A stretch of 18,331 nt of DNA from Chrysochromulina parva. Taxonomy: Eukaryota > Haptophyta > Prymnesiales > Chrysochromulinaceae. A program made the translations under genes and the position numbers. Positions 1 through 8,720 of this stretch are shown here, piece after piece. How positions within the stretch are numbered: position 1 is the stretch's first letter; each line of letters begins with the position of its first letter. The notes beneath the pieces were generated by a model. That model searched no databases. It was not told where the DNA came from and worked only from the letters and a program-made list of their open reading frames with translations. Location of the stretch: assembly GCA_002887195.1 (NCBI GenBank), contig PJAB01000997.1:1-18331 (forward strand), in the 5' to 3' direction.

Positions 1-79
1 TCATGTTGGTATCATGTTTTCCAAAAGGCGAGTTATATCATCATATATCATGTCATGCATTTGTATCATGAATATATCT

Positions 80-112
80 ATATATCATGTGTCGACGAGG
101 GACATGATATAT
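80..112. repeat. Inverted repeat, 11-bp arms
   Basis: ATATATCATGT at 80-90 is followed after 11 bases by its exact reverse complement ACATGATATAT at 102-112. It is the best-matched part of a wider symmetry in the AT-rich block. It may be a chance product of low-complexity sequence. Confidence 0.6.
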
Positions 113-181
113 GAGATACAAGACGATGATACACATGATACACAATGATACAATTAAGATATATGATGATATATAATGATA

Positions 182-218
182 TCTTGTATCGAAAATTCCC
201 TTTTCTTGTATCGAAAAT
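182..218. repeat. 15-bp direct repeat, 22-bp period
   Basis: TCTTGTATCGAAAAT occurs at 182-196 and again, identical, at 204-218. The TTGTATCG word also appears reverse-complemented nearby (gatacaag, about 115-122). This sits at the edge where AT-rich sequence gives way to GC-rich sequence. Confidence 0.75.
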
Positions 219-429
219 AACCCCAATACCCGGCCACCCGCGCCACCGACGACACGCGGTAAGGCGAGGCCCGCGCGTCCCCCCGAAGCTACAAGTACCT
301 CACGCACCTCGTCGCTACGTCCCATGACGTCTCCACCGCCATCCAAGTGTAGTGCCGTTGCACCGATTCCATGCGTTTCTTGACGTGCCTCGCGAGACGC
401 GGTGACATTCATTCACACTCGCACTTTCG

Positions 430-1950
430 ATGGCAACAATCGTGGCAGTCCTCGTCGCGGCCGCCACGGCCGCCACACCCACCAAAGACCTGGACGAGAA
501 CTGCGAGCACTGGGCTTCGACCGGCGAATGCACCAACAACCCGGAATTCATGGAGCTCAACTGCGCGATCGCGTGCTCCAATGCCCAGGGGTATCTGTCG
601 CAGATCAAGAAGGAATGCATCGGCTATGCGCGCATGGGCGAGTGCTCGAGGAACCCGGCGTTTATGCTGGCGACGTGCGCTGAGGAGTGCAATGCGTGGG
701 AGAAGGAGCACGGCCTCAAAATCGATCGCGACGCGCTCTGCGTTGAGTGGTCCCTCCTGGGCCGGTGTGTGCGTGAGCCGGAGATGATGGGCAAGACGTG
801 CAACACGAGCTGTACCGTGCAGCAGCGTTGCGCGAGCAGCTCGTACAGCGGGTGGAGCATCGGCATTTGCGATAAGGCGCTGCGCTGCGAGGCCAAGGAC
901 AAGAGCACCGACTGCGTCTCGCGTGCAGCCAAGGGTGAATGCCGCACGCAGCCTGTCGACATGGCCGTTGATTGCCTGAGCACTTGCGCGGCGCACGACG
1001 TGGACGCGGTGCTCTCGGCGCAGCGGCCCGAAATGCGCGCACGCTTGTCAAGGCTCTACGACGTGCCGCCACGACTCAGCCGCGCGCAGGAGCGCTGTTG
1101 GATGCCCGGATGGTCGGGCCATAATCAGTACAAACTACATCTTCCCACGCAGTGCGCCACGCCGCGCACGCTGCCTTGGCAACGCGTGGGACCACGTCGC
1201 GTGCCGCCGGCGCGCCAGCGAGGGAGCACCGAGGACCAGCTCACGTGCCCAATCGACGTGGCGCAGCAGACGCCGCGCGTGCCGTGGACGGGGCCCCGCA
1301 ATGTGAGTCTGCCCCCCCACACCGAGCACACGGTGAGCGTAGTGCAGGTGCTCGCCTCGCCGCGGGTGAGGCTTCTGCGCGAGTTCCTCACAGCGGAGGA
1401 GGCGGCGGAGATCCTGCGGATTGCCGAGCCGCTCTTCGCGCGCTCTCCGGTGCGCTCGGTCGCCACGGACCGTCGCACCTCGTACACGGCCACCCTAATG
1501 GGAGGGATGCTCGGTACCGGTACCAACTGGGCCGTCAAGCGCATCCGCGCGCGCATCTCGGCCTTCTCGGGCTATGAGGACCATCAGCTCGAGCCCTTGC
1601 AGGTGGTGCGCTATCACCCAGGCCAAAAGTACGAGGCTCATCACGACCTGTTCGACCTGTGCGACTTCCCTCAGAAGCCGCGTCGCCACATCACCTTCCT
1701 CATCTACCTGAACGATATGGACGAGGGTGCTGGAGGGGACACGACCTTTCCGCGCATGGGGCTGGCTGTTCGCCCCGAAAAACACATGGCCCTCGTCTTC
1801 AACGATGTCCTCGACAACGGCATGGATGACGAGCGCACCGAGCACTCGGGCACGCCTCCCTCCGCAGGGGTCAAGTATGCCATCAATTGCTGGATCCGCT
1901 CGTACACAGGGGGCAACGGTGGCGGGCTCAAGGGCCTTCTTGGAATGTGA
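430..1950 (+). CDS. Prolyl 4-hydroxylase with four ShKT modules
   Basis: A 506-residue Fe(II)/2-oxoglutarate dioxygenase predicted to hydroxylate proline in secreted or cell-surface proteins. Residues 1-16 are a hydrophobic, Ala/Val-rich signal peptide. Four cysteine-rich ShKT-type modules follow (about 25-49, 63-87, 104-128, 162-186), each with the C-x8-C, proline, then C-x3-C pattern. After a basic linker (190-300) comes the catalytic domain (about 312-492). The iron ligands read as H404-x-D406 and H472, with K482 ten residues later as the 2-oxoglutarate anchor; GGDTTFP (435-441) is the usual family motif. It is one uninterrupted frame. The ATG at 430 is chosen because it gives the signal peptide, although its -3 base is T, a weak context. 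ShKT modules are common accessory domains on algal and plant P4Hs; nothing suggests a toxin. Four at the N-terminus is more than usual. The neighbour is the convergent filamin-repeat gene. Confidence 0.9.
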   Translation: MATIVAVLVAAATAATPTKDLDENCEHWASTGECTNNPEFMELNCAIACSNAQGYLSQIKKECIGYARMGECSRNPAFMLATCAEECNAWEKEHGLKIDRDALCVEWSLLGRCVREPEMMGKTCNTSCTVQQRCASSSYSGWSIGICDKALRCEAKDKSTDCVSRAAKGECRTQPVDMAVDCLSTCAAHDVDAVLSAQRPEMRARLSRLYDVPPRLSRAQERCWMPGWSGHNQYKLHLPTQCATPRTLPWQRVGPRRVPPARQRGSTEDQLTCPIDVAQQTPRVPWTGPRNVSLPPHTEHTVSVVQVLASPRVRLLREFLTAEEAAEILRIAEPLFARSPVRSVATDRRTSYTATLMGGMLGTGTNWAVKRIRARISAFSGYEDHQLEPLQVVRYHPGQKYEAHHDLFDLCDFPQKPRRHITFLIYLNDMDEGAGGDTTFPRMGLAVRPEKHMALVFNDVLDNGMDDERTEHSGTPPSAGVKYAINCWIRSYTGGNGGGLKGLLGM

Positions 1951-2672
1951 GCGGCGAAGATGTCAATTGGATTGGGGTGGATTGTGACTAGATTTTTCAG
2001 TGGGTCGAGTGTGTGTGCAGCCTGCGCGGAGTACGTCGCGCGTTTAAACGCGCAATCGTACGCATTAGGCCGTTTGAACTCACGTCAGGTTTGCACTCGC
2101 ATACTGCGTTTCGTTGCTCCCCCATCCCTGGTATTAATAACGGAACGATCGGTCTTCATGACGTTCGTCCTCGGTTCACGGCGAATACGCAGCGTCGGTT
2201 GACGTAAACGCGGGTACAGGTGTGCGTACGTCCCCGTACATATGTGCACCCGGCACCGCACGCCGCGTACCCGCGTTTGCGGGATTTGCGCTTGGAGTTG
2301 GACGCAAAGCGGGCAGTAACGGTCGCGGCGGTGGCCGGGTGCGTCGGTACTCATGCGGGTTTACGCACGCCCGGGTGTGTATAGTCACGCACGGGTGGTG
2401 CGTTTAGGTGCGTTAACCTTTTTTCGCGAGGATCGCTGGGTGAGTATACGTTGCGGGTGCGTGTATGCGCTCTGCGCGCTCTGAAAGACATGCATCATCT
2501 GATGTCCTTCACAATAACATCAAGATGGTTTGGGCTGCGAATACAGCTCTGAGCTCACACACGGCCGATAGTCGCATCCCCCTCGAAACGCACGAGGCGG
2601 CCGTAGTCACTAGCCTGACCCGCGCGCAAGCGTGGCCCATCTGAGGCACATCTGAGGATCTCATGACTGAGC
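1951..2672. other. Convergent spacer, P4H and filamin 3' ends
   Basis: This 722-base stretch between two convergent genes should hold both 3' UTRs. It has no open frame with recognisable content. Bases 2160-2420 are rich in short GTAC, CGCAC and GGGTG words. A weak imperfect dyad lies near 2488-2508. No clear polyadenylation signal was recognised. Confidence 0.5.
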
Positions 2673-5600
2673 TCACGCCGCGAGATCGTTCTCGAAGAGC
2701 GCCACATGCCTCGCCACGCTTCCCTTCCGAGGGGAAGGCGGGGTGCGTGAGGGCTCCTCGATCTCGCTCTCGTCCGCAGTCGGCCGCCCCTTCGTCTCCC
2801 GGGCCATTCCACTCGGCAGCTGCTGGACGAGCGATTGCCTGGTGGGCGGCATGGCGAGCTTCATGTCAGCAGCCGTGGTGGAGAGCCTCCAAGCATTCGT
2901 GGAGGGCGGCTTGGAGGGTATATGAAACAGGGTGATCGGCCACTCAGCGATTCGACTGGGGGCATCTTTCGCGATGCCCTCGAGGCAGCCCTTGCGGAAC
3001 TTGAGCTGCTCGTCGCTCAGCCTCGTCAGCTCTATGTACCAATTCTTAGACTTGTGCTGCGGCGCGCAAACGATCGTCTCGGCCAGCCGGTCGGCGCTCT
3101 TGAGCTTCTGGGTGAGCTCAAAGAGCAACTCGACGGGGGGATGCGCCCAGATTCGCTCGCCCTCTGGCCACGGGTGGGCAAGTGCGTCGACGCCGAGGAA
3201 GCTTCCATCTTTTGTGGAGCCCACCGGGAGATCGGTGTCGGTCCAGAATTTCGAGAGCAGTTTGGTCGCGTTGCTGGCGAACGCGTCGATGGTGCACGTG
3301 CCCCACTTCCTCTGAGCATCCTCCAAGACGGAAAGGTCGACACGATAGTCGCCGGGCCGAATGCCGCTCTCGTCGATCTTCTCGGTGACCATATTCTTCG
3401 AGTCCAAGCTCACGGACATCGCAAAAGGCGAGCCAGGCATCGTGTAGCGCTCGGAGCGCCCCGAATGGGTACACCAGACTCGTACCTCGGTGATCGTCGT
3501 GATCGTCGGCACAAAAACGATCTCGTAGACATTGGGCTCCTCCGTGCACCACTTGCCCTCGAACGGGGCCGACTCTACGTCCACGCTCCCCTTGGCCTGC
3601 CCTCCTTTGCCGCGCTCGGGGAGAGCGATTCCAACGGCAAAGCTCTCTTGGAAGGCCTTGGACGGGGTGATGTTGTTGAGGAAGCGGTCGCGTAGCCGCA
3701 CACGGATGATTGACTTCTCGCCCACGACCGCCTGCTTGCCCATCATATTATGATCCGTGCCACCAAGCCCCGAGAGCTCCGAATGCTCGATGACGGGTAT
3801 CGTTGCGTGGAAGACGACGCGCATCGGCGAGTTGAGCACATGCTCGCCTCGGATGGTCACCGCCCCCTCATACTCGCCCGGTCGCTGCGACGTCCAGCCT
3901 ACACGGTAAGAGCCATCGCCTAGGTCCTCGCATGTCGCGCTTACTTTGGCGTCGTTGCACGAGCACTTGAGGCCACCGCCGCCCGTCTGGCACGCATTGC
4001 CCATCGTGTCGGCCGGGCGGATCACGACCTCACACCTCTCGCCCACGTGCCCGACCAGCGTCGCCGCCGGCAGCGCCGTGCTCGCCGCAAACGGTGGGCC
4101 GGGCTCGACACGAAGATGAAACGGTGAGCCGGGCAGCGCGGCTGCCTGGTGACGCAGCCTCACATGCAGCAGGTACTCGCCCGCAATCCCAACCGAGTAC
4201 GAGAGCTTGTGCACTTCCCTGACCTTTCCGTGCGCGTGGAGCGTGCCCGGATAGACGCCGCCAAACGCAAATGAAAAGGGGTCGAGCTCGGCCTGTAACT
4301 CGAGCAGAATGCTGCGTGACTTGGCATTCTGCTTGGCATCCCTTTCCGCCTTGTTGGCCATCTTGAGTGCGAGGCTCATCCGATTCCCCTTACCTTCCGG
4401 AGCCTTGGCGGCAGCAGATGAAGCCCTTCTGAGATCATCAGAAGCAGTCCGCTCGCGCGCCTCGTCCTCCGTCCGCTTCTCCTTCGCGTCGTGCGCTCGC
4501 CGAAGCGCCCAATGATGGAGGTGCTCACGCCGGGTCCCCACATCGAGCTTGAGGCGCGAAGAGACGTTCTTTGCGCCGCCGGGTTCGACGAGGGTCGTCC
4601 ACGCTGTCTCTGGGAGTTGCAACGCGCTTCCCACGCCTGCGCCTTCCGGCGTGGGTTCCCAGAGCCGTACGGACGCCGACGCTGACGAATCGGCTTCCTC
4701 GGCAGCGTTGCAGCTGTCTCTCAACGCGGCGGCCACTTTGGACTTGTCCTGCCTGCCCTCCTGGTTGATCTCCTGCCACGCCAGTCGCCCACGGATCGTG
4801 CGCATAAACGAGTTTGCCCGAGATTCCTTGTGTAGCGGGGTAGTGGCCGTAGGCTGCAACGTAGGCGGCAGGGTCTCAGGGAGGGGCAGTCCCAGCTGCT
4901 GCGCATGCTTGATCTTATGATGCGTCCCACCGGCCTGCTGACGACCTGTGCCCGGGCCTGTGCCTGAGGCACCGGAGCCTCTAACCCAGTTGGAGGGTGG
5001 GGCAGGCGAAGGTTCAGGGAGCTTTCGTGAAGAGGCGTCGCCCGATGTGCCACCGCCGGCACGGTACGTGCCCAAGGGGGGCGGACTGAGGGATGCCATC
5101 AGACTACTCGGAGTCATCCCGCCGCCGCCGCGGAATGTGCCTGCGCCGCTGCGCGCGGTCGAGCCACCCAACGCAACGGTAGAGCCACTCAACGCAACGC
5201 CGGCGCCGGCGTCGGCGCCGCCATCCTGAACGCCATCCTTGACGTCGCGGCGCGTGGTGCTGCCACCACCGCCGCTGCCGCGCTCGTGACGGCGCCCCGT
5301 GCCGACGTCGCTGCGGCTACTGAGACCGTCACTGCTCCTGCTCTGGCGCAGGCGAGCGGAGAGTTGCTCGACCCGAGATCGTGCCGTCTGTTGTGGCCTC
5401 GAGACCGTCGTACCGGCACGTACGCTGATGGCACTGCTCCGGAAGGTCAGACCGCGCTCTAAGCCGCTCTCCGTCCGATGACCACTCTGCTCCACTTCGG
5501 CGATGGCGCCCGATGCGAGGCTGAGATTTGCTTCCTTTTGAAGATAGTCAAGCGCCAAGAGCCCATAGATGGCGCCATCCTCACCCGCCCGCTCCTCCAC

Positions 5601-6677
5601 CACCGTCACCACCGTGCCAGGCATCAACTCTCCCAGCCTATTTGCAAGCGTCGGGCTTGGCCCATCGCGCACCGCCAAAGGATGCCCCATCACTTTGATT
5701 CGGATGTTGCGGTGCCGAGTCTCGCTCCCCTTGCGATTCATGCCCACGCCCACGCCCACACCTGCACCCGCTGCCATGTCGACCCCACGCTCCCCGGCCA
5801 CGAATCCGCCCTCGAATCCGGCCACCCCCTTTGGCAATGGAACTGAGTCCTCTTCAGCAGGTGCGACGGTCTCGCGCTCCTCTCCCCGCGACACTCTCTT
5901 CCCGCGGCCGGCGACCTCCTTGCCCCCCCCCTTCGCCCCCGGGGTCGGCTTAGACTGGATCGTGCTGGCGCTCGGCTTTGCTAACGGCTTTGCAACTTCG
6001 ACGGCGGTTGGCGTAACGGTTGACGGGGCTAATGGTGGGGCCGCGCGGCGCGGCGATGCGATCGTGAGAGGCTCAACGAAACAGTCGACCTCCACTGCGT
6101 GCACGTTGGTGCCGAGCTTGTCCTTGAAGCCGATCTCGAACACGGAGATCTCGCGCGCCACGATGCGCGTGAGCTTCGCGCCACGCACCCAGCACTTTTG
6201 CGCGCACGGCAAAGGCGGCACGGCCTCCACGAGCCACGGCGACCCCGGCAGCGGGCAGCCAAAGCGAAAGACTGAAATGCGGTAGACACCCGCTTGAATC
6301 GGATGCCATGTGACCTCGTGCGTCAGGTCCTCTAGAAGGCTCACTTTACTGTTGGCACGTGCCACACCGTCAATGCGCACAACGAAGCCGTTGGATGGCA
6401 CGCGCTGGCCCGTAAACTTTGAAGTGGACTCGATGACGAACCTGGCGTGCTCACGCACGGTGGCTTCGCAAACCCCCGGGCCAGTGACGCGGTACTGCAC
6501 GTCGTCGGTGGATAAAAATATGGGCTGGTTGTGGTTCGGATCCCATTTTGCCGAGGCAGGCAATTCGACTGAAGCTTCCGTCTGGCTCGGAAATTCGACT
6601 GAAGCTTCCGTCTGGCTCGGGATCTGGCCTGCAAGGACTGGAGGGACTACCTGCTTGGGTACGCGCAGCCACGACAT
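2673..6677 (-). CDS. Filamin-repeat protein with DIRS-like C-terminus
   Basis: A 1334-residue protein in a single exon. The first ATG of the frame (6677, G at -3) is taken as the start; the frame is open a little further upstream but only from TTG. Four immunoglobulin-like filamin/ABP280 repeats are visible, each ending in the diagnostic GSP-type strand: about 60-153 (LPGSPW), 806-858 (partial, LPGSPF), 861-956 (NSPM) and 973-1095 (MPGSPF). Residues 323-390 look like a bacterial-type SH3 fold (PLAVRDGPS, GELMPGTVV). Residues 395-780 are low-complexity, Gly/Ser/Arg-rich, then basic and helical. There is no actin-binding CH pair, so this is not a classical filamin; it is more likely a scaffold. 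Residues 1126-1253 are unlike filamin and resemble the segment after RNase H in DIRS-type retroelement polyproteins (separate entry). The gene is convergent with the P4H gene and co-directional with the DUF3431-like gene. Confidence 0.85.
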   Translation of the reverse strand: MSWLRVPKQVVPPVLAGQIPSQTEASVEFPSQTEASVELPASAKWDPNHNQPIFLSTDDVQYRVTGPGVCEATVREHARFVIESTSKFTGQRVPSNGFVVRIDGVARANSKVSLLEDLTHEVTWHPIQAGVYRISVFRFGCPLPGSPWLVEAVPPLPCAQKCWVRGAKLTRIVAREISVFEIGFKDKLGTNVHAVEVDCFVEPLTIASPRRAAPPLAPSTVTPTAVEVAKPLAKPSASTIQSKPTPGAKGGGKEVAGRGKRVSRGEERETVAPAEEDSVPLPKGVAGFEGGFVAGERGVDMAAGAGVGVGVGMNRKGSETRHRNIRIKVMGHPLAVRDGPSPTLANRLGELMPGTVVTVVEERAGEDGAIYGLLALDYLQKEANLSLASGAIAEVEQSGHRTESGLERGLTFRSSAISVRAGTTVSRPQQTARSRVEQLSARLRQSRSSDGLSSRSDVGTGRRHERGSGGGGSTTRRDVKDGVQDGGADAGAGVALSGSTVALGGSTARSGAGTFRGGGGMTPSSLMASLSPPPLGTYRAGGGTSGDASSRKLPEPSPAPPSNWVRGSGASGTGPGTGRQQAGGTHHKIKHAQQLGLPLPETLPPTLQPTATTPLHKESRANSFMRTIRGRLAWQEINQEGRQDKSKVAAALRDSCNAAEEADSSASASVRLWEPTPEGAGVGSALQLPETAWTTLVEPGGAKNVSSRLKLDVGTRREHLHHWALRRAHDAKEKRTEDEARERTASDDLRRASSAAAKAPEGKGNRMSLALKMANKAERDAKQNAKSRSILLELQAELDPFSFAFGGVYPGTLHAHGKVREVHKLSYSVGIAGEYLLHVRLRHQAAALPGSPFHLRVEPGPPFAASTALPAATLVGHVGERCEVVIRPADTMGNACQTGGGGLKCSCNDAKVSATCEDLGDGSYRVGWTSQRPGEYEGAVTIRGEHVLNSPMRVVFHATIPVIEHSELSGLGGTDHNMMGKQAVVGEKSIIRVRLRDRFLNNITPSKAFQESFAVGIALPERGKGGQAKGSVDVESAPFEGKWCTEEPNVYEIVFVPTITTITEVRVWCTHSGRSERYTMPGSPFAMSVSLDSKNMVTEKIDESGIRPGDYRVDLSVLEDAQRKWGTCTIDAFASNATKLLSKFWTDTDLPVGSTKDGSFLGVDALAHPWPEGERIWAHPPVELLFELTQKLKSADRLAETIVCAPQHKSKNWYIELTRLSDEQLKFRKGCLEGIAKDAPSRIAEWPITLFHIPSKPPSTNAWRLSTTAADMKLAMPPTRQSLVQQLPSGMARETKGRPTADESEIEEPSRTPPSPRKGSVARHVALFENDLAA
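2919..3302 (-). other. DIRS-type retroelement-like domain inside filamin ORF
   Basis: Residues 1126-1253 of the filamin-repeat protein. Visible landmarks in order: TIDAFAS, FW, GVDALAHPW, RIWAHPP followed by ELL, a hydrophobic IVCAP strand, and NWYIEL. This order (DLFAS-type, FW, VDA..W, FPP or HPP, APxW, W..L) is what I know from the region that follows RNase H in DIRS/Ngaro tyrosine-recombinase retroelements. The usual tryptophan after the AP motif is not obvious (APQHKSKNW). No reverse transcriptase, RNase H core or tyrosine recombinase lies nearby, so it is an isolated piece carried in frame by a host gene. The alternative, a phage-type adenine methyltransferase (NPPY motif), fits less well. 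Confidence 0.55.
6562..6620. repeat. 30-bp tandem duplication in filamin N-terminus
   Basis: Twenty-nine identical bases occur at 6562-6590 and at 6592-6620, with a 30-bp period. In the filamin-repeat protein this gives two in-frame copies of PSQTEASVE near residues 20-38. Perfect identity suggests a recent duplication. Confidence 0.9.
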
Positions 6678-7266
6678 GTCCAATCGCCGTCCGAATCTGC
6701 AAGGGCGAGTGCTTTTGGATGAATGTCGAAAAAGTGGACGGTCGTCCCGCTCGACACTCAGGCGACAGGCCTGCTCTGCAAAGCGTTCGCTTTTTGGAGG
6801 TTTTTTTGGAAAGAGAATTTCCGTTGCAGGTAGTTTTGTTGGCTCCTTTGCATGCGGCGCTCATGGCATCGGAGACAAAACGATATATCGATATTCAGGA
6901 TCTACGATACACGATACAGGGAACAGGCTGCTCACGCCGCTGGGTCGGTGCGGGAGGGTCTCTGGGGCCTGCTCATAATGCGCAAAGTGGTGTTGGCCTC
7001 AGCGCTCAAATAAACCCCGCATACTACCAAGAACACATGCGCGACGTAATACATTTTCGTGTAGAAGCGCAAGCGGTCGCATGGGGGATACAAAGCCTCA
7101 ATAAAGGGCAGTCACGAGGGGCTGTGAGAAGGGCTACTAGATAGTGCTCGGTGTGCGTGCTCCGTCTCTCCGAAGTGCAAATCGTGTGCTCTGCGTGTAC
7201 TTGGGAAGGGGGTGCCGGTGGGTCAGCCGGTGAGGGCGTTTGGGCGAGCACCGAGGTGCACCCCCG
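6678..7266. other. Spacer, filamin promoter and DUF3431 3' end
   Basis: This 589-base gap separates two minus-strand genes. It should contain the upstream gene's 3' UTR (right side) and the filamin-repeat gene's promoter (left side). A small GATA-rich island at about 6878-6912 includes the 10-bp palindrome CGATATATCG (6881-6890) and two cgataca words, like those in the first 230 bases of the window. No protein-coding frame here has recognisable content. Confidence 0.5.
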
Positions 7267-8388
7267 TCACCCGACACTGCCGCAATGGTCAAAGGCATTG
7301 CATCCGCCGGGGCGCCTGGCCTTGGCCTCAGGGCGCGCCGCCAGCCTCTGCTTCGTTGCCTCCTTATCCTTATCGAGGCTCGGGCTCGCCTCGATATGTC
7401 CTTGGGAGCAATTCATATCTGCATGATCGCCGACCCACACGCATGGGGGGACCGGCCGCTCGTCGAACTCGTGCCCGAACTGCCAATAGGGCAGCCGCTC
7501 GTTGACATGGCCCCAGACGAGCGGATTGTAATCGAACCCCGGCTTGGGAAGGTACGCGGCACGCGGTGCGCCCGTCCGACCGTCGGCTGGCAAGGTACGG
7601 ACGCCAACGAGGTTCATCCGGTACTGCGCGCGAAGGAACTCGCGCGAGCGCCGGAGCGCCGAGCGACGATCAAGGTTGAACATGTATCCGAGTGGCGAGA
7701 CCAAGGAGCCGTTGTGCAGCGGGTACGACGCCACGCCCGAGCGCACGCATCGGCCGGTGCTCTTCTCGCACTCCGCATGCCGCGTCCAATTTCGGGCGGT
7801 GGCCGCGGCATGCGGGTCGCGCAACCTCACAAAGTTGCCCAGCCACCACGTAATACCCATGTGCCAAAAGTCGACGGGGCCAAAGGGGTTGTGCTGCACG
7901 CCCATGGGTGTGCAGCCGCAGATCCTCTCGGTCATTTTCTCGCGCGTATCGGTCGGCCACGCGGGCCACTCGTCGCGCTGCAGGAACGCCCGGAACGACG
8001 CAAACTGTTGATGGTGCTTGCCCTTGTGGACGTCGCCATGCAGGAAGAAGACGTTGTCCCACGGACGATCGTAGTTGTCGAGCAGGAAGCGGAAGGTGCA
8101 CACGCCCTCGTGGCCATTGGCATTGCCACCCGGCTCCTCCACGCACGAGTGCACGCGCATCTTGAGGCTCTGCAGTGTTGCCGACGACTGCGCGTCGTCG
8201 CAGCCCAGCCCCTTTAGGCAGATGGACGCGCAGAGCTTGTTTGCGTTTGGCACCGCGTCAAGCCATCCTGGCAGCTGGTCCATTTCTTCCCGTCTTGCCA
8301 AAGTCAGAGACAGCACGTGTGGACAGGGCTTGCCGTAGGGGGTGAGCTCCGGCCCTTCCGCACGGGCTGTGGTGAGGAAGCGCGGCAT
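7267..8388 (-). CDS. DUF3431-like protein
   Basis: A 373-residue protein of unknown reaction. The frame is open to 8721, but the only ATG before the conserved part is at 8388; upstream residues read like untranslated leader, so 8388 is preferred. It looks like DUF3431 proteins, often suspected of acting on glycans: an opening hydrophobic strand (VLSLTLARR, about 24-32), then GGNANGHEG (87-95), FRFLLDNYD (99-107) and VFFLHGDVHKGKH (113-125). These match the family's conserved block of Asn/Gly/Glu, NYD and FLQG-H. A later YPLHNGSLVSPLGYMF (about 222-237) sits where the family has its ending strand. Several cysteines suggest the secretory route, yet no signal peptide follows the chosen ATG, so a short upstream exon may be missing. 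It is divergent from the GNAT-like gene. Confidence 0.65.
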   Translation of the reverse strand: MPRFLTTARAEGPELTPYGKPCPHVLSLTLARREEMDQLPGWLDAVPNANKLCASICLKGLGCDDAQSSATLQSLKMRVHSCVEEPGGNANGHEGVCTFRFLLDNYDRPWDNVFFLHGDVHKGKHHQQFASFRAFLQRDEWPAWPTDTREKMTERICGCTPMGVQHNPFGPVDFWHMGITWWLGNFVRLRDPHAAATARNWTRHAECEKSTGRCVRSGVASYPLHNGSLVSPLGYMFNLDRRSALRRSREFLRAQYRMNLVGVRTLPADGRTGAPRAAYLPKPGFDYNPLVWGHVNERLPYWQFGHEFDERPVPPCVWVGDHADMNCSQGHIEASPSLDKDKEATKQRLAARPEAKARRPGGCNAFDHCGSVG

Positions 8389-8589
8389 CGGGCGTCCGTG
8401 AAACGCTCCTAAACTCGTGCCCTGGCGACGACTTCCGTTAGGCTGGAGATGCGCCGACGCTGCCGAGCGGATCGGGGAGAAAGTTAGAGGCGCGGGCGGC
8501 GGACGCCCGTCGTGGGATTGCGCCCCATTTTGGCGATTGCGGCGTGAAGGGAGAAAGAGCCGAGTGTGAACGTGTGCGACGTTGTCGTT

Positions 8590-8601
8590 CGTACATGTAC
8601 G
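8590..8601. promoter_or_regulatory. Palindrome CGTACATGTACG
   Basis: A perfect 12-bp palindrome inside the bidirectional promoter. Its 8-bp core TACATGTA is shared with the palindrome at 10682-10695 in the next divergent spacer. It is a candidate site for a dimeric DNA-binding protein; the role is inferred only. Confidence 0.45.
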
Positions 8602-8607
8602 TGTTGG

Positions 8608-8633
8608 TGTGTTGTGAAGGTGTGTTGTGAAGG
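8608..8633. repeat. Tandem 13-bp repeat in promoter
   Basis: TGTGTTGTGAAGG occurs twice head to tail without mismatch (8608-8620 and 8621-8633), next to the 8590-8601 palindrome. Confidence 0.85.
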
Positions 8634-8720
8634 AAGAACATAATGTAAAAGAAAGGGTGCCCACGCGCAAAATCTCCGACGAATCCTCGAGTTCTTTGAT
8701 CACGCCGCGACACAGACACA

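Larger units (their letters stand above)
1..429. other. AT-rich spacer upstream of the P4H gene
   Basis: No gene is supported here. Bases 1 to about 230 are strongly AT-rich, unlike the GC-rich remainder. They are built from short words: TATCATG in the first 90 bases and its reverse complement CATGATA after base 101, then several GATACA words. The composition changes abruptly near base 230 to GC-rich sequence leading into the ATG at 430, so the last 200 bases are the likely promoter and 5' leader of the P4H gene. I see no convincing TATA box at a useful distance. Confidence 0.6.
8389..8720. promoter_or_regulatory. Bidirectional promoter region
   Basis: This 332-base interval lies between the 5' ends of the divergent DUF3431-like and GNAT-like genes, so it should contain both promoters and leaders. 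It holds a perfect 12-bp palindrome (8590-8601) and, 6 bases on, two perfect copies of a 13-bp word (8608-8633). A locally AT-rich stretch (about 8634-8655) precedes the right-hand ATG by some 70 bases. Confidence 0.55.

Noticed and set aside
502..990. ShKT modules as a potassium-channel toxin
   Set aside because: They are fused to an intact prolyl 4-hydroxylase, where ShKT modules are known accessory domains. Nothing points to a toxin.
2488..2508. Dyad around gacatgcatcatctgatgtc
   Set aside because: Only five outer pairs match; too weak to call.
2919..3302. Reading the filamin tail as a phage-type DNA adenine methyltransferase
   Set aside because: The PP motif is HPP instead of NPPY and no cofactor motif is seen; the landmark order fits the DIRS-type segment better.
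2835..3695. Plus-strand open frame (286 residues)
   Set aside because: Antisense to filamin repeats and the retroelement-like tail; no domain seen.
5569..6285. Plus-strand open frame (238 residues) within the filamin gene
   Set aside because: Antisense shadow; low-complexity Pro/Thr/Ser translation, while the minus strand carries real filamin and SH3-like motifs.
7240..8217. Long plus-strand open frame (325 residues)
   Set aside because: It is the antisense shadow of the DUF3431-like gene in GC-rich DNA and has no recognisable domain.
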